A stretch of DNA of 64,000 nt from Semisulcospira habei (GCA_036245525.1 BTPG01000004.1:235294318-235358317); one strand, 5' to 3'. Positions 1-11,126 are shown, numbered from the stretch's first letter. Program-made: numbers and translations. The notes: a model not told the origin generated them from the sequence alone.

Positions 1-177
1 TATTTTTGTTACACAGAGGCTGTCAAAATATTCTCCACCTGAAAGGACGTACACTCTCAACGTTCCCCGTAGGTACCCTTTCACAGTATCAACCAACCAT
101 TAAGCACCCCTCCACCCACAAATACGAGTAACAGTTGCTGTATGCGTGTCTGGTAAATATCTGTGGTGCATTCTCAA
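1..177. other. no recognised feature
   Basis: Unique-looking sequence at the window edge. I see no coding exon or repeat here. Confidence 0.4.
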
Positions 178-390
178 TATCTTGTGCAATTTACATCTGT
201 TGCCATCATGGCTATCTGGTGCCATTTACATGTTGCCATCATGGCTATCTGGTGTCATTTACATCTGTTGCCATCATGGCTATCTGATGTCATTTACATC
301 TGTTGCCATCACGGCTATCTGGTGCAATTTACATCTGTTGCCGTCACGGCTCTCTGGTGCCATTTACATCTGGTGCCATTTACATCATAC
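178..390. repeat. minisatellite, ~35-bp unit
   Basis: About six imperfect copies of a unit containing TTGCCATCATGGCTATCTGG followed by TGTCATTTACATCTG. Some copies are 33 bp. Short open frames across it are repeat artefacts. Confidence 0.85.
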
Positions 391-704
391 GCAATTTTGT
401 GCACTTGAATACACATGATGAAGAATGATAAAGATACGATGTCCCACTTATGTACATGAATGAAAATGACTATGATATTTACAAATGTAAGGAAGTAACG
501 AAAACACTAAGACAAGCAGGGTACTGAGGAAAAAACCACGACACAGCGTGGGAGAGAGCACAAAACCTGAAAGGGGTAAACGCAAGATGCACAAGTCTGT
601 GACAGAAAAACGCAAGATGGTATTGGACATGCTTTAATCTCAGACTACCTTTGTTGCAAGTGTCTAAAAAGAAAAAGAAAAGCAATTTATATAAAAACAA
701 CAAC

Positions 705-705
<1 letters not shown>
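391..705. other. no recognised feature
   Basis: AT-rich DNA between a minisatellite and a CA microsatellite. No exon-like open frame with splice sites was found. Confidence 0.35.

Positions 706-746
<41 letters not shown>
706..746. repeat. (CA)n microsatellite
   Basis: About twenty uninterrupted CA dinucleotides. It lies just left of a Pal-1 element. Confidence 0.95.
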
Positions 747-749
<3 letters not shown>

Positions 750-771
750 AAATAGCAAATAATCTGTTTAA

Positions 772-1123
772 CCCTTTGGGTGTCGATAGCGGTGTTTGTC
801 CCGATGATTCCTGCAGGAATCATAATATCCTGACGTCCTGCAGGAATCATAATATCCTGACGTCCTGCAGGAATCATAATATCCTGACGTCCTGCAGGAA
901 TCATAATGTCCTGACGTCCTGCAGGAATCATAATATCCTGACGTCCTGCAGGAATCATAATATCCTGACGTCCTGCAGGAATCATAATATCCTGACGTCC
1001 TGCAGGAATCATAATATCCTGACGTCCTGCAGGAATCATAATATCCTGACGTCCTGCAGGAATCATAATATCCTGACGTCCTGCAGGAATCATGGCGACA
1101 GAGAGCTACTGACAGCCAAAGGG
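772..1123. mobile_element. Pal-1 palindromic MITE carrying ~11 copies of a 27-bp repeat
   Basis: The left end reads TTAA then CCCTTTGGGTGTCGATAGCG. The right end is its reverse complement, CTGACAGCCAAAGGG followed by TTTA (a decayed TTAA). Between the ends are about 11 head-to-tail 27-bp units made of CTGCAGGAATCATAATATCC plus TGACGTC. The ends are those of the short Pal-1 copies elsewhere, so the array lies inside the element. Class by inference: a non-autonomous TTAA (piggyBac-type) MITE. Confidence 0.8.
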
Positions 1124-2139
1124 TTTAGATGAGGAGTGTGTCTGCTTTCTGCATGAAAATGTTCTGTCAGCAAGTGTCTCCAGACTTTTCCACGACACAT
1201 TTATCGATGGAAGTCAGTGCAGTCTGGCACTATTCACGTTTATTTTCGTGTCCACATATTCGTGTTAAAGAAACAACAAATTTTCACAGAAAAATAATTG
1301 TAAGCTGGAGTTATGATATAATAACTATCTGAAAATAATCCCATGCCATGTATAATAATAAAAATATCATGCTCCATGTGTGTTGTGTTAATTCTAATAA
1401 TCAAAATGACAACGGTAAAAAGAACATCAGCTAGGAAAAACTGAAACTTTACGAGTAAGCAAAGAAAAAACGTACACTAAGTAAGGTAAGTTACTCAGCA
1501 TTGGACAAACAAGGAGGTGAGGGGTCTAACTACTGGTCTGTCCATAACTGAGACATTTCCCTTAGTCTGTGCGCTGAATCTATCAATGCTGGCCTGACCT
1601 TGGCATTGTGACTGGATCAACAGCTGCAGAAGTGTGATATAGTGTAACCACCAGCTATGCTATACACAGTTCTACAGCTGTTGCTGCTGGGCACCTGCAA
1701 TGAGTTAATGAGTTTGTATTCTGATCTCGGTACACACCAGTAAACAAATGTGCACAGGACAAGTTGCACCCAAGTCCTAGTCCCGCTATAGCGGAGCACC
1801 TTGCTTAGTGGCTGGCCTAGGACGAAGCTCACTCACGCACCTGCCCCCAGCCCTCAAACGTGTCCAAAGTCCACGACTCGCTCCACTACTGCTGTCTACT
1901 GCTGTCTACTGCTGTCTACTCAAAACTCCACTGCAACACTGTGCGCTTAGCCCAAAGCAACTATTGCAAAAGATTAACCCTCTGAAAGTCAGTAGTTCGT
2001 TTGGCCCCAGTTGGAATCACCTCAACCCCAGATGCTACTGACAGCCAGAAGGTTAATCCTAGCTCTATATACTACACACAGGTGCACCCTCACACCATGC
2101 ACAGAACAGGTCCTTTGACTGCTGCTGATGATTCCGCTT
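1124..2139. other. intergenic or intronic DNA with a Pal-4 fragment
   Basis: Mostly unique AT-rich sequence. Around 1783-1835 lies a half copy of the Pal-4 inverted repeat (CGCTATAGCGGAGCACCTTG followed by CTTAGTGGCTGG). A short CTGCTGTCTA triplet repeat occurs near 1890-1920. No exon recognised. Confidence 0.5.
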
Positions 2140-2405
2140 ATCGGACAATACTCATCGTAATTCAGGTACTACCAGTCAAGGGACAATACTCATCGTAATT
2201 CAGGTACTACCAGTCATCGGACAATACTCATCGTAATTCAGGTACTACCAGTCATGGGACAATACTCATCGTAATTCAGGTACTACCAGTCATGGGACAA
2301 TACTCATCGTAATACAGGTACTACCAGTCATGGGACAATACTCATCGTAATTCAGGTACCAGTCATGGGACAATACTCATCGTAATACAGGTACTACCAG
2401 GACAT
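2140..2405. repeat. minisatellite, ~38-bp unit
   Basis: About seven copies of a unit beginning GGGACAATACTCATCGTAAT and ending CAGGTACTACCAGTCAT. One copy is shortened by a few bases. Confidence 0.9.
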
Positions 2406-2448
2406 TCATGCGGTGTGAAGGGTCAGCTCAGCTATTAAGGTTTGCAAA

Positions 2449-2600
2449 ATTTTGAGTGCTTGTATTTGACATTTATAAAGTGGCCTGAAACCGGTGCCAT
2501 AGGAAGAGCCGGAGTACTTTGTGCCTTAAACATTGGTGGCAGATGCTTTACCCGGGACAGTTACGCGTCTTGTCTGCCGAGCGATATCATCAGTAGCAGT
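2449..2600 (-). mobile_element. SINE fragment, same family as 5465-5884
   Basis: Minus-strand similarity to the full SINE. It keeps the head piece CTGCCACCAATG, the GTACTCCGGCTCTTCC central motif and the 3' segment CAGGCCACTTTATAAATGTC. The A box and part of the central domain are missing, so this is a decayed copy. Confidence 0.6.
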
Positions 2601-2892
2601 CAAAACAAAAAAGTGCAACGCACATCATGACATGAGGGACAAGTCTAGTCACTGTGTATCATGTGTACATTTGCACCGGTCTGTGACCCCGGGCCGTGCA
2701 GCTCTATGTTGTAAAATCCAACACCACAGAACTGGCACACACACGATTTGTCCACTACAGACAGGTAAGTAGTGGCGGGCAACAAACTCGGCTAAATCTG
2801 TCAAGGCAAAAGACGCAATGGAAGGAGGGGAAAAAAAACAGCTACATGACTTGCCGACATTGAAAGAGTGTCAAACATTAATCAATTGCAGC

Positions 2893-3157
2893 CAGAGGCT
2901 GACTTTGTAAAATGTGCCTATTGTTCCGCGACGGCTACATTACACATTAGGAGACAGATCAACCGTTTTAGTTCAAGGGTGGTGCCAGAATAGCTTGGCG
3001 CCTGAGGCCGATTCTGTAAAATTTGCTTTTTGTCCTATGAAGGCTACAGTACACTTTACACATTAGGAGATAGATCAACCGTTTTAGTTCAAGGGTGGTG
3101 CCAGAATAGCTTGGCGCCTCAGGCGCCAAGCTATTCTGGCACTACCCTTGAACTATC
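2893..3157. mobile_element. Pal-2A MITE with a duplicated left half
   Basis: A complete hairpin lies at 3086-3157: AGTTCAAGGGTGGTGCCAGA, then AGCTTGGCGCC and the mirrored arm. The left flank and left arm (about 116 bp) are directly repeated immediately upstream at 2893-3008, giving one and a half elements in tandem. Confidence 0.8.
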
Positions 3158-3339
3158 AGTCAAATTTATTTCAAACAGTGGGCGTATCAGAAATGACAAG
3201 GCTTATAAGGAAATTGCGAACACTGTGTGAACTAGGTTAGTTCTGCGTACGTGCCGTTCTGGCAATACTGGAAGAAGCAGTACTGAAAAGTGTTAAAGCA
3301 GACGCTAGAAAATGGACAGCCAGTAAAAAAAAAAGTGAA

Positions 3340-3428
3340 CCCTTTGGCTGTCGCTAGGGCTTCTTGTCACGATGATCCCTACAGGACAGGAACCATGGCG
3401 ACAAAAACCGCTACGGACAGCCAACGGG
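3340..3428. mobile_element. Pal-1 minimal copy (no internal array)
   Basis: Ends CCCTTTGGCTGTCGCTAGGG and the mirrored CGGACAGCCAACGGG meet with only a short centre (GATCCCTACAGGACAGGAACC). It is about 89 bp long and has no 27-bp unit. It shows the element without expansion. Confidence 0.75.
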
Positions 3429-3783
3429 TTGAACACCACCAAAGTCACGTCAAGAGACGGGCAGTTATTACTTAACTGTTTGACTGTCAGCGGCACGTTT
3501 TGTCCAGGTGAGGGAATCACCGGCAAAATGCGTGACCAGCTGCCAAAAGGTCAGGCCACAGGACGAGTAGTCAGAGAAAATCTGGACGCCTCGTTACAAG
3601 TGAGGGACAGTGTACTTACATATGGACGCACACCAAATTCTCTCTCATTACATGCGATTTCTCAGCAGTGGATTGATTTGATTTTCATTTTCTGAGATTG
3701 GACTGTCACTCGACTTTGCCCCCCACCCTCCCCCTCCCCCCAATGCTACACCTGACTGCAGGAGAACCAAACCACACCTGTTA

Positions 3784-3973
3784 ACCCTCTTAGCCCCAAG
3801 GTCCCATTTCTCAAATTTTGAAGAGGTTGCCTAACGACTATGCACCATTTGCAGGAGATGGCTTGACCGTGATAATTCAAGGGTAGTGCCAGATTAGCTT
3901 GGCGCCATCTGGCACTACCCTTGAATTATCACGGTCAATCCACCTCTTGCTGTAGGGATCCGGGGCTAAAAGG
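3784..3973. mobile_element. Pal-2B MITE
   Basis: TTAA lies at the left, then CCCTCTTAGCCCCAAGGTCC. The central hairpin has arms AATTCAAGGGTAGTGCCAGA. The right end reads GGGGCTAAAAGGG. The right TTAA has become TGAA, and a Pal-1 copy starts directly after it. About 190 bp. Confidence 0.75.
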
Positions 3974-3977
3974 GTGA

Positions 3978-4093
3978 AACATTTGGCTGTCGGTAGCACT
4001 TTTTGTCGCGATGATTCCTGCAGGAATAACAACATCCTGACATCCTGCAGGAATCATCGCGTCAAAACCGCTACCGGCCCCCAAAGGACCTGA
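3978..4093. mobile_element. Pal-1 copy with exactly one extra 27-bp unit
   Basis: Arms ATTTGGCTGTCGGTAGCACT and the mirrored CGCTACCGGCCCCCAAAGG surround the centre. The centre contains CTGCAGGAATAACAACATCC, TGACATC and a second CTGCAGGAATCAT. This is one duplicated 27-bp unit, an intermediate between the zero-unit and multi-unit copies. Confidence 0.75.
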
Positions 4094-4600
4094 AGCCTGT
4101 CCAGCGTGGGGTAGTAGAGCATGAGACAACAGCCAGAGCAACACAGGTAGAACACCAATCATAGGTATTATAGACACAGGTAGGCTGGCCGAGGAAACAT
4201 GTTGATTTATTGGCGAGTTGAGAACGGCTCGGGTGCGAGGGTAGAAACAACAACATCAAGGCAGGGGACAAGGGGGGATGCCCACTGGAGTGCACACGAG
4301 AGAGACGGTGATTTTTGTGGTGAGCGGTGCTTACCTTGGTGATCCGTCACCTCTCCATCCAAGCCTGGTGTACGTGAGAGAGAGACGGGGAAAAACGCAA
4401 ATTGACAAAATGACCATTACAACACCGTAATGAGCACAGCTACTGGCCACGTCCCACTGTACGCCCGACGTCTTTGGCGTGCCATACAGGAGAACCTGTC
4501 TTGAGAAACCACCTTCTTCCACAGGACAACGTGGTCTTACAAGACAGGTACTCCACAAGCGAATAACAGTGTGACCTGTCCTTAACCCCCCACGTCCTGA
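4094..4600. other. no recognised feature
   Basis: Unique-looking sequence with open frames on the minus strand that have no recognisable domains and no good splice sites. I do not call an exon. Confidence 0.35.
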
Positions 4601-4750
4601 GGCTGATTTCGTCAAGTTTGCTTCTTGTCCTGTGAAGGTTACACTACAGGTTAGGAGTTAGATCAACTGTTTAGTTCAAGGGTGGTGCCAGAAAAGCTTG
4701 GCGCCCGAGGCGCCAAGCTTTCCTGGCACCACCCTTGAACTATCATAATC
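4601..4750. mobile_element. Pal-2A MITE
   Basis: The hairpin occupies 4673-4745 with the AGTTCAAGGGTGGTGCCAGA arms. The left flank GAGGCTGATTTCGTCAAGTT resembles that of the copy at 2893-3157, so the element is longer than the hairpin alone. Confidence 0.75.
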
Positions 4751-4833
4751 AAATGTATTTCAAGTAATGGATGTGTCAGTATGATAAGGGTTCAAGACCA
4801 TCATTAAGAGACATGGATATAAAATGATTTTAG

Positions 4834-4895
4834 CTTGCAACTGCAGGGGGGCTCATGAGGATCTATGCCTCATACAGTTGACTGTGTCCAGTGTA
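4834..4895. mobile_element. Pal-3 half copy
   Basis: One arm only: GGGGGCTCATGAGGATCTAT followed by GCCTC. The matching left arm is absent. Confidence 0.55.
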
Positions 4896-5464
4896 GGGGC
4901 TGAAGCTGAGATTCATCCTTCTGTTCCATAACGCACGTGTTTTACATCAGGACCCAGCTAGGTTGGTTGATTGTACATTGCTTAATGTCCCGACAGCAAC
5001 AAGACTTTCTCAGGACGTGCCTGCACTGCTTGTGAAAAAAAACCTAAACAGAATATTGAATGTATGTCACCAGCCGGTCTAATACGCTAAATAAAGCTAA
5101 GACCATTTAGCAACACACATCCAGTATCAAGAGCTACAGGCAGCGCAGACAGTAGGGAGAGTTTAAATAAGGAAAATACAGGTGAATGGACCAAGGGTAG
5201 ACAGAAACACATGCCCCAGAATAGAGGGGAAAACCCACCCAGGGTGACCCGGGGAACTAAAAAGTAGTTAACCCGACTCAAGTCCCCCAGGGCAGACCCG
5301 GGTGGGAGGACTCAGCTAGGGCCCTGAGCTCGCAAACTCAGCTTGCAGAGTTTGACCTCCGTCGGCACACAAGAGCTGAATAGTCCCATCCAATTTACAA
5401 CCGTACCACTGAAGTCGCGAGGGAACTCTTATCAGGCTTACGCAGGCTCACAGCCATGCACAAT
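4896..5464. other. no recognised gene
   Basis: Includes TTGGTTGATTGTACATTGCT followed by TAATGTCCCGACAGCA near 4955-5000, which resembles a decayed retroposon tail. The rest looks unique. Confidence 0.3.
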
Positions 5465-5884
5465 CATAATAATAATAATAAGCGCATTAAATAGGCGCTT
5501 TATCCCAATTGAAAATCGGCTCAAAGCGCCGCCACGAACTTAACCCAACAAGCACGCTCACGTGAATCACGCGCATTCACTCACACACTGTACATAAACA
5601 TAGAACATTCACGTGGTGCTAAGGGCAAGCTCAAGCGAGCTACTGTAGTTTTTGGAAATTGAAAATCGTTTGTATTTAAAATTTGATTAAGTGGGCTGAA
5701 ACTGATACCAAAGTGGAGGGGGAGGAAGAGCCGGAGTACCCGGAGAAAGAACCCCCGACGGTCTGCCCGAATTAACGGTGACACTTACTAGAGGAGAAAA
5801 ATCCGACGCCGGAACCCGTAATCGAACCTCGCACCTTTAGCATTGGTGGCAGGCGCCTTAACCACTGCGCCACGGACCGCCCCC
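5465..5884 (-). mobile_element. tRNA-derived SINE, full length
   Basis: On the minus strand the head reads GCGGTCCGTGGCGCAGTGGT then TAAGGCGCC (A box). It is followed by GGTGCGAGGTTCGATTAC (B box), a central part with CTCCGGGTACTCCGGCTCTT, and a 3' end with AAAGCGCCTATTTAATGCGC then (TTA)n. Length about 420 bp. The head is a RNA polymerase III promoter of tRNA type. The central CCGGGTACTCCGG motif resembles conserved central domains reported for metazoan SINEs, which I cannot confirm here. A second copy lies at 63514-63966. Confidence 0.85.
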
Positions 5885-6072
5885 ATCATGGAGCGTGGGT
5901 GTCGTATGCATCGTCCAGTTATTTGTCGGCATCATCTGCTACAGGATTAGCTCATGTGTAGACCTAGGTAAAGCTGATAGGGACTCACTTGTGACTGCGG
6001 TGTATCTCATGTTCTGCGCACACTGGATGTGCCTTATCTCGCTCAGCCTCCACACACCACAGCAAGACATGG

Positions 6073-6140
6073 ATCGAGCGTGATAGTGCCAAGCTATTCT
6101 GGCACCACCCTTGAACTATCAACACGCTCGATCTGTCTCT
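6073..6140. mobile_element. Pal-2A MITE, internally deleted
   Basis: Outer arms GATCGAGCGTGATAG and CTATCAACACGCTCGATC match each other, but only one inner arm (GCCAAGCTATTCTGGCACCA) is present. The outer arm differs from the usual GATCGACCATGATAG in both halves in a matching way. Confidence 0.65.
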
Positions 6141-6556
6141 AGAAATGTAATAGTCAACTTCAACTTCAAAATGTGGTGATTTTGGTCCTGGGGCAGAATG
6201 CGTTATATAGTCCCTGAACAGACCGAGTCCAACCTACGCCAACTCCATGAGCGGTTTGACCAACTCTGGGGCCATGTATGTCAGAGCAGGGTCCTGGGTC
6301 CAGGAAAGTGTATCCAAAACACGTGCGGGGCGGAACGAAAAGACCGAACCTCAGCTTTACCGGTACACTACGAGAATTTTTAGCTAAGCATAATTTGGCT
6401 GCACCAAAACTGCGCGTACTTGCGCACGTGACGACAGGCGTACCGTGGGATGCTGGCCAAACGTTAATGCACAGACAACGGGTTATTATGACAGAGACGA
6501 CAATGTCTGGTCGAGTGTAGAGTGCACCCCTTGCTGGGCCCCTCTTGGTTGGAGTT

Positions 6557-6762
6557 AACCCTTGTAGCCCCAAGCTCCCGTTTCTCACATTGTCGAGGTG
6601 TTGCCTAACGACTGTGTACCAGTTGTGGGAGATGGCTTGACCATGATAATTCAAGGCTAGTGCCAGATTAGCTGAAGGTGCCAAGCTAATCTGGCACTAC
6701 CCTTGAATTATCATGGTCGATCCATCTCCAGCTGTAGGGATCTGGGACTAAAAAGTTTAAGA
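6557..6762. mobile_element. Pal-2B MITE
   Basis: TTAACCCTTGTAGCCCCAAG at the left, a central hairpin (arms AATTCAAGG-TAGTGCCAGA) near 6645-6715, and GGGATCTGGGACTAAAAAG at the right. Confidence 0.75.
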
Positions 6763-7107
6763 GTTATGGCTCTTGGCTGCTTGGTTACAATCAAAAACTT
6801 TTAGCCATAGTTTCTTGTAAGCTTGCGGCCATCTGCTAATTGCAGAAAACTGTTGCAAGCCAGCCACCACCCCTGCCCCCCCCCCCCCGCCCCCCCCATG
6901 CGTTGCAGCCAGAGTGTGCCTGGGTGTAGGACAGCTCAACACCAAGCAGTCAGGACTGTGACCGCCAGGCACTGGAGACTGACACTTACAATGAGGGGCC
7001 CTGCACGGGATGCACTCCACAAATGTTTCTCCACAAGAAGGCAGGATTGTCCTGAGCCGATGACACCAACACAGGCTCAGTATCAAATCCTGTCTCGCAA
7101 AGGTCCT

Positions 7108-7168
7108 CGGGCATGACGTCAGCTGCAGTGGGCCCGCAAGCGGGCCCACTGCAGCTGACGTCTGCCCG
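7108..7168. repeat. near-perfect 48-bp palindrome
   Basis: Positions 7115-7162 are a perfect inverted repeat with 23-bp arms (GACGTCAGCTGCAGTGGGCC then CGC) and a 2-base centre. GGGCA and TGCCC extend it. No second copy is seen in the window. Confidence 0.85.
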
Positions 7169-7389
7169 AGCGTCTTACAGACTAAAGTTTGGAATACTCC
7201 CCAGACAGGGCCACAGAACTTTTGTTCTTTTCTTTGTTAATTCACAAGAAAATAAACATATCACAACCACTCTGAAGTCTGAAACTTCCACACAATTAAA
7301 AACACAAACAAAACACTGAAAACAATGTAACATCCCCAAAATCTTCATCGTGGAAAAAAACACGCAGCAGAGGAAAGGTCTAACAGATG

Positions 7390-7572
7390 ACTAAAACTCG
7401 GCCCAATGTAGACAGACTAGGAGGCCCAACAGTGCAGGGCTGTGATTGGTCAAATATACAATCAAATGCAAGGGTCTGATTGGCTGTGGCTGGTCGAATG
7501 TACCAAAAATGCAGGGCAATGATTGGTCCAAAAGTCCAGAAATGCAGGGCAGCCATTGGTCAAAATGCTGGC
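7390..7572. repeat. degenerate tandem repeat
   Basis: Four imperfect copies of a roughly 40-bp unit with the shared words AATGCAGGGC and GATTGGTC. Copies are diverged in length. Confidence 0.55.
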
Positions 7573-7768
7573 GAGAGCGCCATCTACAACTACAGGAGGC
7601 CAAGAGAAGACAACTGGCAAGCCATTCACAGGGAACTGTATGACAATGAGCGTGTGCGAAGATGGGGCATGAAACTCTGTGTTCATCTGTCAACAACCAA
7701 CATGTCAGACATTTCTACACAAATCTTAGCACTACAGAACCTGAGTGGAGTGACCCCCATTTGAAGAG

Positions 7769-7836
7769 ATCTCCTGTCACTAAAGACCATCATAGAGCTC
7801 TCGCCACCTAAATGATGGTCTTTAGTGACAGGAGAT
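7769..7836. repeat. perfect 25-bp inverted repeat
   Basis: Left arm 7769-7793 (ATCTCCTGTCACTAAAGACC then ATCAT) and right arm 7812-7836 are exact reverse complements around an 18-bp loop. It is probably a small MITE or its footprint. Confidence 0.85.
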
Positions 7837-8078
7837 GCATTGTGTCCTCCACGGCTCCTCTGTCACAACCTACACTTTTCCATTTCAGCGCTAACTCTAC
7901 TTGGGAGTTTCTGGCCGTAATCATAAGATAACCAAGCAGTGTTGGAAACGCTTGGCATCTTTAGAGGAACTACGCACAAACATGATAGTACGTGTACTTG
8001 GGATTACAGTCAAAGAAAGGCAGGGAACAAAGGTCATCAGTGTGATACAAACATCACCTGTACTTTTGTCAGTGTGAA

Positions 8079-10456
8079 CCCTTTGGCTGTTGGTAGCGGT
8101 TTTTGTCACGATGATTCCAGCAGGAATAACACCAACCTGACATCCGGCAGGAATAACACCACCCTGCAGGAATAACACCAACCTGACATCCTGCAGGAAT
8201 AACACCAACCTGACATCCGGCAGGAATACCACAAACCTGACATCCTGCAGGAATAACACCAACCTGACATCCTGCAGGAATACCACCAACCTGACATCCT
8301 GCAGGAATAACAACACCACCCTGACATCCTGCAGGAATAACACCACCCTGACATCCGCAGGAATAACACAAACCTGACATCCGGCAGGAATAACAACACC
8401 ACCCTGACATCCTGCAGGAATAACACCACCCTGACATCCTGCAGGAATAACACCACCCTGACATCTGGCAGGAATAACACCACCCTGACATCCTACAGGA
8501 AAAACACCACCCTGACATCCGGCAGGAATAACACCACCCTGACATCCGGCAGGAATAACACCAACCTGACATCCAGCAGGAATAACACCACCCTGACATC
8601 CTGCAGGAATAACAACACCCTGACATCCGGCAGGAATAACAACACCACCCTGACATCTGGCAGGAATAAAACCACCCTGACATCCAGCAGGAATAACACC
8701 AACCTGACATCCTGCAGGAATAACACCAACCTGACATCCTGCTGGAATAACACCAACCTGACATCCGGCAGGAATAACACCACCCTGACATCCAGCAGGA
8801 ATAATACCACCCTGACATCCAGCAGGAATAACACCACCGTGACATCCAGCAGGAATAACACCACCCTGACATCCGGCAGGAATAACACCACCCTGACATC
8901 TGGCAGGAATAACACCACCCTGACATCCTGCAGGAATAACACCAACCTGACATCCTGCAGGAATAACACCACCCTGACATCCTGCAGGAATAACACCACC
9001 CTGACATCCTACAGGAATAACACCAACCTGACATCCAGCAGGAATAACACCACCCTGACATCCTGCAGGAATAACACCACCCTGACATCCTGCAGGAATA
9101 ACACCACCCTGACATCCGGCAGGAATAACACCAACCTGACATCCGGCAGGAATAACAACACCCTGACATCCTGCAGGAATAACAACACCCTGACATCCTA
9201 TAGGAATAACACCACCCTGACATCCGGCAGGAATAACACCACCCTGACATCCTGCAGGAATAACACCACCCTGACATCCGACAGGAATACCACCACCCTG
9301 AAATCTGGCAGGAATAACACCACCCTGACATCCTGCAGGAATAACACCAACCTGACATCTGGCAGGAATAACACCACCCTGACATCTGGCAGGAATAACA
9401 CCACCCTGACATCCAGCAGGAATAACACCCTGACATCCGGCAGGAATAACACCACCCTGACATCCGCAGGAATAACACCAACCTGACATCCGGCAGGAAG
9501 AACAACACCACCCTGACATCCTGCAGGAATAACACCACCCTGACATCCTGCAGGAATAACAACACCCTGACATCTGGCAGGAATAACACCACCCTGACAT
9601 CCTACAGGAAAAACACCACCCTGACATCCGGCAGGAATAACACCAACCTGACATCCGGCAGGAATAACACCACCCTGACATCCTGCAGGAATAACAACAC
9701 CCTGACATCCGGCAGGAATAACACCACCACCCTGACATCCGGCAGGAATAACACCAACCTGACATCCGGCAGGAATAACACCACCCTGACATCCAGCAGG
9801 AATAACACCAACCTGACATCCTGCAGGAATAACACCACCCTGACATCCTGCAGGAATAACACCAACCTGACATCCAGCAGGAATAACACCAACCTGACAT
9901 CCGGCAGGAATAAGACCAACCTGACATCCGGCAGGAATAAAACCACCCTGACATCCTGCAGGAATAACAACACCCTGACATCCTATAGGAATAACACCAA
10001 CCTGACATCCTGCAGGAATAACACCAACCTGACATCCTGCAGGAATAACACCAACCTGACATCCTATAGGAATAACAACACCCTGACATCCTGCAGGAAT
10101 AACACCAACCTGACATCCTGCAGGAATAACACCAACCTGACATCCTATAGGAATAACACCACCCTGACATCCGGCAGGAATACCACCCTGAAACCCGGCA
10201 GGAATAACACCAACCTGACATCCGGCAGGAATAACACCAACCTGACATCTGGCAGGAATAACACCACCCTGACATCCAGCAGGAATAACACCACCCTGAT
10301 ATCCTGCAGGAATAACACCACCCTGACATCCGGCAGGAATAACACTACCCTGACATCCGGCAGGAATAACACCACCCTGACATCCGGCAGGAATAACACC
10401 AACCTGACATCCGGCAGGAATCATGGCGACAAACACTGCTATTGACAGGCAAAGGG
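8079..10456. mobile_element. Pal-1 element expanded to 2.4 kb by ~85 internal 27-bp units
   Basis: The left end CCCTTTGGCTGTTGGTAGCG plus TTTTTGTCACGATGATTCC is a normal Pal-1 end. The right end is the mirrored GGAATCATGGCGACAAACAC, ending in CAAAGGG followed by TTAA. Everything between (about 8113-10420) is a 27-bp unit of the form CTGACATCCTGCAGGAATAA plus CACCACC. Variants are CTGCAGG/CCGGCAGG/CCAGCAGG and 24- or 30-bp length forms that differ by triplets. The 802-, 507- and 412-residue open frames on either strand come only from the repeat period. It lies in the intron or sequence downstream of the RAPGEF1 exon at 10653. Confidence 0.85.
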
Positions 10457-10652
10457 TTAACTACAGGTAAAAAGTAAACTCCTACCTGACACACTCCTAC
10501 CTGACACACTAAGAGTCAGGTGTGAAGTTCGGCAGTTACCCCGATGATGTTTTTTTTAAAAATAAACCTGTTATGGAACATTTCAACAGAAAAATGCTAC
10601 AGTATGGTTGTTTTACATCTACAGAGCAGAATAAAAGGTGTGGATTTTTTAC

Positions 10653-10728
10653 CTGTTTTCCCTGCAGCCGTTGCATGCACAATAAGAGCGTCGATCGAAC
10701 CGCCACGAATTTCCGGGCCATCTTCCTT
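10653..10728 (-). CDS. RAPGEF1: RAPGEF1 (C3G) exon, start of Ras-exchanger N-terminal region
   Basis: Minus-strand exon of 76 bp, too short to appear as a long open frame. The acceptor reads TTGTTCTGCAG and the donor ACAG/GTAAAA. It encodes 25 codons, KEDGPEIRGGSIDALIVHAT then AAGKT, plus one base. From memory of the vertebrate protein, a DGPDVRGG...VHAT stretch stands just before the REM domain, so the match places this exon firmly. It enters in phase 0, which fits the phase-0 end of the exon at 11337-11601. The next exons (REM and CDC25 homology) are not in the window; the direction of transcription puts them left of position 1. Confidence 0.85.
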
Positions 10729-11126
10729 CTGCAGAACAAAAATGGGGACGAGGTGTTAAATACATGACACCACAGGACACAATTCTGTATCTATAAAAGA
10801 GATTCTCAACCAACAAGCAGATCTTTTTAATTTTTCATTAATACTGCTCAGTGTCAACACCTTGTGTCTGGTGGATACTCCTTAGACATGACCACTACGG
10901 CCTCAGCCACCCCCATACCTCCTATGTAGGCCAGACCGACTCTAAAATAGGGTGTGATTTTCTCAGAATCAGGTCAAAGGCAAAATGTTGCACTCTTTAC
11001 AGGAAGGAAACAGTATGTTTCATCCGTCCCCTTTAAAGTAAGGACTAGAGAGACCCTTTCGCTAATCATTGTGGCATGTGTCTTTGTAGCTTTGTACTGT
11101 TAATACTGGACAAGTGAATCAAATAG

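Noticed and set aside
6166..6684. 172-codon minus-strand frame
   Set aside because: It is partly made of a Pal-2B element and shows no recognised domain or splice signals.
8113..10420. CRISPR-like array
   Set aside because: Repeats are contiguous with no unique spacers, and the genome is animal.
7921..10436. Open frames of 802, 507, 412 and 215 codons on both strands
   Set aside because: They run through a 27-bp tandem array whose period, and whose 24/30-bp variants, are divisible by three. There is no start context, splice site or domain.
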